Shown here in pieces: positions 1 to 4,837 of a DNA stretch of 7,734 nt. Made by a program: the position numbers and the translations under genes. The notes under the pieces are model-generated. The model had not been told where the DNA came from and made no database searches. It was given only the letters and a program-made list of their open reading frames with translations. Each line of letters begins with the position of its first letter. The stretch's first letter is position 1. Source of the DNA: DSWT01 sp034433375 (GTDB taxonomy: Bacteria; Chloroflexota; Anaerolineae; B4-G1; SLSP01); assembly GCA_034433375.1 (NCBI GenBank), contig DAOUAQ010000001.1:1-7734 (forward strand), given 5' to 3'.

Positions 1-324
1 GGGCGCATCCCCACCGGGCTGGACGCCGTCGAATGGTGTACGCGCGGCGTGGAACTGGGCGCGGGAGAAATCCTGCTCACCAGCATGGACGCCGACGGCA
101 CGCTTGCCGGATACGACGTGGCGCTTACGCGCGCCGTCGCGGAGGCGGTCTCCGTGCCTGTCATCGCCAGCGGCGGCGCGGGCACGCCGGCCCACTTCGC
201 CGAAGTCTTCACTGCGGGCAAAGCCGACGCGGCGCTCGCCGCCTCGCTGTTCCACGACAAGATGTTGGACGTCCGGGATTTGAAGGCGTATCTGGCGGGG
301 CAGGGGATCGTGGTGCGGCAATAA
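1..324 (+). CDS. hisF: Imidazole glycerol phosphate synthase subunit HisF, C-terminal part (5' end outside window)
   Basis: HisF is the cyclase subunit of the HisF-HisH complex. It uses ammonia from HisH to convert PRFAR to imidazole glycerol phosphate and AICAR in cytoplasmic histidine synthesis. The frame is open from base 1, and 107 residues are visible of the roughly 250 usual for the family, ending in TAA. Visible family signatures are GAGEILLTSMDADGT, whose second Asp (visible residue 32, bases 94-96) matches the catalytic general acid Asp176 of Thermotoga HisF, the phosphate-binding IASGGAG (residues 55-61), and ADAALAAS (residues 75-82). The C-terminal tail is complete. GC content is about 70% by hand count of 300 bases, well above the two genes to its right, and hisF converges on them. 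An internal GTG at base 49 opens the same frame but lies mid-domain and is not the start. Identification is very secure; the start lies outside the window. Confidence 0.96.
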   Translation, partial: GRIPTGLDAVEWCTRGVELGAGEILLTSMDADGTLAGYDVALTRAVAEAVSVPVIASGGAGTPAHFAEVFTAGKADAALAASLFHDKMLDVRDLKAYLAGQGIVVRQ

Positions 325-356
325 AGCTGTCTTTAGTGTGCGAAATGACCGTGGCA

Positions 357-394
357 GACACAAACGCCGGCTTTCTTGAGTCGGCGTTTGTGTC
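357..394. terminator. Long hairpin in the convergent gap, probable shared terminator
   Basis: Arms at 357-369 and 382-394 are perfect 13-bp inverted complements (GACACAAACGCCG and its reverse complement). A G:U pair, two Watson-Crick pairs and a further wobble pair extend the stem inward to a UCUU tetraloop at 374-377, giving about 17 paired positions. It starts 32 bases after the hisF stop and about 30 bases after the stop of the minus-strand gene, so it could end both transcripts. A run of five T (407-411) follows on the plus strand but about 12 bases away, and no T run follows on the minus strand, so it is not a textbook intrinsic terminator. It could also act as an mRNA 3'-end stabiliser. 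The rest of the 325-424 gap shows nothing else. Confidence 0.65.
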
Positions 395-424
395 ACTACT
401 TACCAGTTTTTCACTTTGCCAATC

Positions 425-3400
425 TCAGCGTGATTTCAGAACCATGGGCAGATAAATCGTGGGTATGTCCGGACGCCAGATCCACGGGTTAATATCATCC
501 GGGTCTTCCAGTGTGGGGGGAAGCCCCATAGCGCCATAATACTTGATTAATGCTTCATCCCACTTTGAATCAGTAGTTGTTTGGAACATTTGCCCACCGG
601 CATATATACTAAACAGTCGCCCACTTTGCACTGGAAAGTAAGTGGATAGACCATGGGTATTGAGCAGGTTCACTTGGATAGACTTTCCTTCTCGGTCTTG
701 GGCAATGCCGGCTTGATGATACTCCACAGCCACGCTCTGTTGCACAGCGTTTTGTACTGCTGTTGCAGCGTTTTGGATGTTCACATTAGCAATTTGTTCC
801 TTGACCTTTTTAGCAAAATCGTAAAGGTCAAGATAAGAATCTTGTTCAGTTAGCGCAACGTCGGCGTTGGAGTCTAAATGCTGTGCAACATTCCGAGCGG
901 TTTGTATTTGTTGTTTGTAGGTGTTCATATTGGTTTCCAGCAATGTTGATAACTGGTCTACGGTTTGGCGTAATGTTGCCATTTGTCCTAAAGCGATAAC
1001 CGAAATGGTGTAGGGTTTTTCCTCTTCGATGACCCTTTCGCTATATAGACGCGCGATCTCCGAAGCAACAGCCCGGGTATCGTGTCCGATTAACGCTCGC
1101 ACGTAACGATCAAAGGCAAAGACGGACCAACCTTCATTTTGGGAGAAGATCAAATAATTGGCGAAGTCTTTGACCTGATAGGCATGTTCCCATAATCCCA
1201 TCAAACAGGCATCATAGTGAAGTATATCAATGCGCCGGGCGCCGTTTTGGGTGACACGTTGTAAAGCCTCGCGCAGTTCCAGGGGTTCAAGACGGTCGGA
1301 ATTAGCAAAGTTTTTCGTTTTTCCCCCCGCATTTTCTCCTGGATAAGAGTTGAAATCCCAGCTTAATCCTGAGTGCCCCAGGCCGTGATCGGCAATCACT
1401 ACATAGTAATGATTGGCGGGATAACGTTCCATACCCCACTGCAAAAAGCCAGCCAAGACATTACCATCGCCTAAGTTTAGTTCTCCCATATACCAGCGAT
1501 TTTCACCGTCTTGATAATCTGCGTCATTAGCCTGCACCAGATAGCGCCAGGTATCGCCGGTCGTGGTGTCGGTACCGTCCCATAACAACACCACATTAAC
1601 ATTGGTTAGGTTTTTGACTGCCCGTTGCAATGCACTACGCGCCATGCCAGCCCACAGGCCCAAATCGCTATCGCCGTTCATATAGATCAACGCCGTCCAT
1701 TCGGCTTCGACGCGCACTCGAAAATCATAAGTGGCGCCGCAATAATAGTAATCTGTGCTGCCACCTCCGCCGCCAGTCACACTCGATGGATTGACCGATG
1801 CCTGTTGCACCATACTACCATAATAGCTTCGTGGGGTGATTTTGATGTAGTGTAATCCGGCATGGGTAGGCGTCCAGCGAATGACCCCCGCGTCATCTGG
1901 ACCGGTGTAAGTCGCCAGCAAAGTCGTTCTGTCTGAATCGTAGAGGTAGAGGCTGGTGCGCGCTATATCTCCCAGATTCAAAGTCTGGAAAGAATGAACC
2001 CGTCCGACATTGGCGGATTGCACGTTGTAAGCTACCCAATCTATGTCATTCCGGGCATGGAAAGTGTGTGGCTGTGTGGCGATGTACCAACTGGCTTGTT
2101 CTGGCACATTATCGTTGCTGCCCGTGTCGTATTTGTCCGTGCCGGCAACTGCTGGAGATGGTCGCCAAAGAGTGTACAGATACCCGATGTCGCTATAATA
2201 CGCTATCCCTGATTGACGGCAGCCGCCCACTGTAGTTTGCCCGCAGCCATACGAGTAGTTGGAAGTCGGATATATACGGTCAAACGAAGCTGAGTAAGCG
2301 CCGCCGCTCTGTACTTGCGCGTTGGTGCGCCAGTAAATCCCACGGCCATTCAAATAAAGGAATGGATAGACTGTTTTCGATGCCGGGCCGACGCCATACA
2401 AACGGTTTTCCGCCGCCGATTCATTGACCGTCAACGGTGGGATGGTGAAACTGGCAATGTGCGCGCCGTTGACTACCCAGATTCTATCGCCTACCTGCGG
2501 CAAGAAACCGAAATAGGCGTAATACCAGGCGTCAGGGATGTCGCTGTCGGTGTTGCTGCCGCGTAATGTTCCGCCAGCGTCCCTGACTTCTACGGTGACG
2601 GGTTGCTCTTTATTGGGACGTGCTCCCTGGATGTACATACCTGCGCCTGAATAAGGCTGCACATTGATGCGCAAGTCGTAACCGTATACCTTTAAGCGGT
2701 CGCCGTCGCTTTCATACGAGGTGATTTCCAGATAGTCTTGCGCTAGCCATGACCGATATGCAGTAGAAAGGCTAGTTTGATATGAGCCGTCACTATTGAC
2801 TGGAACATTGCATAGTTGTTCGGCGTAATACCCCCAGTAATATGTATCATCAGGGTTATAATGCCACCCCCATACATCAAGCAAACGTCCCACTGGCGCA
2901 ATACCGATTGCTAGATCATTCGCCGAATTCAGACGCGCCGTCATAGTTTGCACGGTGAGATTGCGTGTGTGGATGCCATCGGTAACTTCAATACGGCGGC
3001 CGGCCGGCAGCAGCCGGTTCACATAGACGGAATAGGACAAATACTTTGAGGAGACTGTTGGGGTATAAACCGCCTCGACTGTAGCGCCGTCGTAAACCCG
3101 AATATTGACTGTGGTATACCCTGGATACCAATATCCTGAAACGTAACTATAGCTGGAGGTGTTCCCATTAGGGTATACGGTATATTGTACATAGGGGCTA
3201 TAATACGAATATTCATATTGGTAATGACCTTGACTATCATATATCTGGATGTCGGGGCTATCCCTCAGGAGCATTGCCGATGGCAACAGCAACGTAAAAT
3301 TGCCGCTCACATTGGCGGCAGAAGCATCGCAAGCTGAGTTATAGGAACCGCCACAATACAAATAGGTGGACCCTTTGACAATCCGACCTGGGGTCGTCGC

Positions 3401-4762
3401 GCCGGTAATGCGTCCATTTTGCCAATCTACCAGGATATTGTTTTGCGGGGCGATGTCGTAAGACATAATAACCTGCCCATTGGATTCTATCTCGATGCGG
3501 TCATTGGCTTGCATATCGGTGAAATATAGAGAGAAGTAGCCTGATGCATCAGCAACAACTTCTTGTTGCGCTAATAAACCACCGTTACGACGTAGTTTGA
3601 CCATAATGTAGCTACCCGGCCGCGACACATACCCATTAACATACTTTTGCCACAGTCGCACTGCAATGCGCGGCATAATCAGAGGCGTGTAGACATAGTT
3701 TTTGTTGCTATCATATACATACAGAGATACGCTGCCGCTATGATCGAAACCTCCCTGTGCGGCTAAATTGAATTGGAAAGTACCGTCTTGCGCGCTTTTC
3801 ACAGTCGCTGTGTAATACTGATACTCGCAAATCGTATTAGTGGGTCTCACCCCTACCATCATATCCCGATAAGGCGCCGTTTGACCTTGCACAATATCGG
3901 CGTCAGCATTAGCCGTGGCTTGAATGACCGGAATTTGCATCACGGCGGTATAGCCGTTCGCCGTGACAATGATTTTTTGCCCTGCGGCTAAGGTCCAACC
4001 GTACCCTTCGCAGGTGCGCCAGGAAGGTGAAAGAGAATAAGACGAGTATGATGAACTGATAACTGTTTTCTCGACGACAATGTCACCATCTTTGGTTTCT
4101 ACGCGGATTGTCACAGGTATATTGGGCGCTGTTCCACCGTGAATGTAGCTATATTGCGTACCGTAACTTACGTATGAGGAAATGTATACTCTGATGGTCG
4201 GTGCCGCAGCGCCAGCGACCGCCTGTGCCTGTATTGTCGGAGATGGTGCAGGTAATGTCTTTTGCGCTTGAGCTGCCTGTAACACCTCACGCGCGGCGGA
4301 TGCCGGACTTGCAGAACAAACAGCAGACTCTTCCAGAGCGCGAATTTCAGCAATGTTCGGAATATCGCGTAAGTCCTGTGGGCTTCCTAGCGCGGTTAGC
4401 CATACCTTAATCCCCCAGGCCTCTATGTCTTCTTCTATGCGAGCGATCTTGCCTTCCGCCTCAAGTTGGCGCAATTTCTCCAGCGCCGGTTGTAGCATAG
4501 AGCGGAAATAAACCACGGCATCTGCTGCGATAGCGCTCTTTTGCGCTTCTTCTAACGTGGGCACCGGGAATACCAGTAAATAGCCCGTTTCATTTTGTTC
4601 TTCCAACAAGTTGTTCACTTCTGTTACAGTCGAAACTGCCTCAACTGTGGAGTGCGACAGGGCGACAGTCGGGGCTACGCCACCCTGAACCTGCGTGGAT
4701 GGCGCGATCAACGTCAACAACAATATGGCTAATATCACTCGATAACCAAATTTGCTTTCCAC
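425..4762 (-). CDS. Secreted clostripain-family (C11) cysteine protease with propeptide-like domain, beta-repeat array and PPC domain
   Basis: Predicted exported protease, 1445 residues from GTG at 4762; the frame also opens at TTG 4780 (1451 residues, numbering used here). GTG is preferred because AGGAGG at 4769-4774 lies 6 bases before it. Order: signal-peptide core about 15-27; ferredoxin-like propeptide candidate (about 65-152), with GYLLVFPV, a long helix, GKIARIEEDIEAWGIKVWLTA and DLRDIPNIAEIRALE; Ala/Pro/Gln linker 155-195; about eight degenerate units of 75-100 residues (195-870), rich in Tyr; PPC domain 875-995 (HTFHARNDIDWVAY); Gly linker 1003-1007; C11 catalytic domain about 1027-1420. 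Catalytic His1132 lies in ADHGLG and Cys1192 in YDACLMG; Asp1190 matches the residue tied to Arg/Lys P1 preference in the C11 enzyme PmC11. The protein ends TIYLPMVLKSR. Clostripain itself is only about 530 residues. Probably co-transcribed with the M23 gene upstream. The family call is strong; the substrate is unknown. Confidence 0.88.
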   Translation of the reverse strand: MESKFGYRVILAILLLTLIAPSTQVQGGVAPTVALSHSTVEAVSTVTEVNNLLEEQNETGYLLVFPVPTLEEAQKSAIAADAVVYFRSMLQPALEKLRQLEAEGKIARIEEDIEAWGIKVWLTALGSPQDLRDIPNIAEIRALEESAVCSASPASAAREVLQAAQAQKTLPAPSPTIQAQAVAGAAAPTIRVYISSYVSYGTQYSYIHGGTAPNIPVTIRVETKDGDIVVEKTVISSSYSSYSLSPSWRTCEGYGWTLAAGQKIIVTANGYTAVMQIPVIQATANADADIVQGQTAPYRDMMVGVRPTNTICEYQYYTATVKSAQDGTFQFNLAAQGGFDHSGSVSLYVYDSNKNYVYTPLIMPRIAVRLWQKYVNGYVSRPGSYIMVKLRRNGGLLAQQEVVADASGYFSLYFTDMQANDRIEIESNGQVIMSYDIAPQNNILVDWQNGRITGATTPGRIVKGSTYLYCGGSYNSACDASAANVSGNFTLLLPSAMLLRDSPDIQIYDSQGHYQYEYSYYSPYVQYTVYPNGNTSSYSYVSGYWYPGYTTVNIRVYDGATVEAVYTPTVSSKYLSYSVYVNRLLPAGRRIEVTDGIHTRNLTVQTMTARLNSANDLAIGIAPVGRLLDVWGWHYNPDDTYYWGYYAEQLCNVPVNSDGSYQTSLSTAYRSWLAQDYLEITSYESDGDRLKVYGYDLRINVQPYSGAGMYIQGARPNKEQPVTVEVRDAGGTLRGSNTDSDIPDAWYYAYFGFLPQVGDRIWVVNGAHIASFTIPPLTVNESAAENRLYGVGPASKTVYPFLYLNGRGIYWRTNAQVQSGGAYSASFDRIYPTSNYSYGCGQTTVGGCRQSGIAYYSDIGYLYTLWRPSPAVAGTDKYDTGSNDNVPEQASWYIATQPHTFHARNDIDWVAYNVQSANVGRVHSFQTLNLGDIARTSLYLYDSDRTTLLATYTGPDDAGVIRWTPTHAGLHYIKITPRSYYGSMVQQASVNPSSVTGGGGGSTDYYYCGATYDFRVRVEAEWTALIYMNGDSDLGLWAGMARSALQRAVKNLTNVNVVLLWDGTDTTTGDTWRYLVQANDADYQDGENRWYMGELNLGDGNVLAGFLQWGMERYPANHYYVVIADHGLGHSGLSWDFNSYPGENAGGKTKNFANSDRLEPLELREALQRVTQNGARRIDILHYDACLMGLWEHAYQVKDFANYLIFSQNEGWSVFAFDRYVRALIGHDTRAVASEIARLYSERVIEEEKPYTISVIALGQMATLRQTVDQLSTLLETNMNTYKQQIQTARNVAQHLDSNADVALTEQDSYLDLYDFAKKVKEQIANVNIQNAATAVQNAVQQSVAVEYHQAGIAQDREGKSIQVNLLNTHGLSTYFPVQSGRLFSIYAGGQMFQTTTDSKWDEALIKYYGAMGLPPTLEDPDDINPWIWRPDIPTIYLPMVLKSR
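428..460 (-). other. C-terminal tail motif of the C11 protease (TIYLPMVLKSR)
   Basis: The last 11 residues, after a Pro/Trp-rich linker (NPWIWRPDIP), match the short hydrophobic YLP(L/M)V(L/I)(R/K) ending seen again at the end of the neighbouring M23 protein. Such endings recur on exported Chloroflexota proteins, which suggests a sorting or anchoring signal; this function is inferred and not established. There is no LPxTG motif, membrane helix or positively charged sortase tail. Confidence 0.6.
2171..4198 (-). repeat. Degenerate tandem beta-domain repeats within the C11 protease gene (about 8 units)
   Basis: Residues about 195-870 (TTG-based numbering) can be divided by eye into about eight units of 75-100 residues beginning near 196, 288, 371, 447, 531, 612, 703 and 787. 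Each tends to show a short strand, a G-x-T/A-x-P turn (for example HGGTAP, VQGQTAP, GRITGATTPG, IQGARPN), a V-x-V-x-V strand, a 'sGxf/y' turn and an 'aGDrIeV' or 'aGxkI' strand before the next unit. This resembles bacterial Ig-like or carboxypeptidase-regulatory-like beta sandwiches, but I cannot name a family. The units are diverged at DNA level, with no long direct repeat. Scattered cysteines (257, 318, 476, 484, 657, 846, 854) could form disulfides in an exported protein. Unit boundaries are approximate. Confidence 0.6.
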
Positions 4763-4768
4763 TGAGAA

Positions 4769-4774
4769 CCTCCT
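4769..4774 (-). promoter_or_regulatory. Ribosome binding site that fixes the C11 protease start at GTG 4762
   Basis: Read on the minus strand, this is a perfect AGGAGG followed by six bases (TTCTCA) and GTG. It lies inside the longest open frame, as codons 3-4 after TTG 4780 and directly after ATG at 4775-4777. No Shine-Dalgarno-like sequence precedes the TTG or ATG; the upstream minus-strand bases are CTTTATATAG. The GTG at 4760-4762 is therefore the likely initiator, and the mature signal peptide starts VESKFGYRVILAILLL. Confidence 0.8.
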
Positions 4775-4790
4775 CATCAACTATATAAAG

Positions 4791-4827
4791 TCGGTGGCTG
4801 ACCCTCGCTATAGGAATCAGCCACCGA
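4791..4827 (-). terminator. Intercistronic hairpin, possible partial terminator or attenuator
   Basis: Perfect 11-bp arms at 4791-4801 (TCGGTGGCTGA) and 4817-4827 enclose a 15-base loop that may pair further (4803-4805 with 4812-4814). On the minus strand the stem begins 10 bases after the TAA of the M23 gene and is followed by CTTTATATAG, a weak U-containing tract. The AGGAGG of the C11 gene begins 16 bases further on. The placement fits partial termination, or an RNA-processing and stability element that sets unequal output of the two genes. A full terminator would require a separate promoter for the C11 gene, and there is little room for one in the 75-base gap. Confidence 0.55.
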
Positions 4828-4837
4828 AGGAATAGAA

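Noticed and set aside
33..455. A 140-codon plus-strand open frame overlapping the hisF end and the intergenic hairpin
   Set aside because: It is out of frame with the clearly recognisable HisF, is Arg/Gly/His-rich as expected from a shifted high-GC gene, and has no domain or ribosome site.
428..460. YLPMV and YLPLV tails as sortase LPxTG signals
   Set aside because: There is no TG, no hydrophobic helix and no basic tail after the motif; the protein ends within a few residues.
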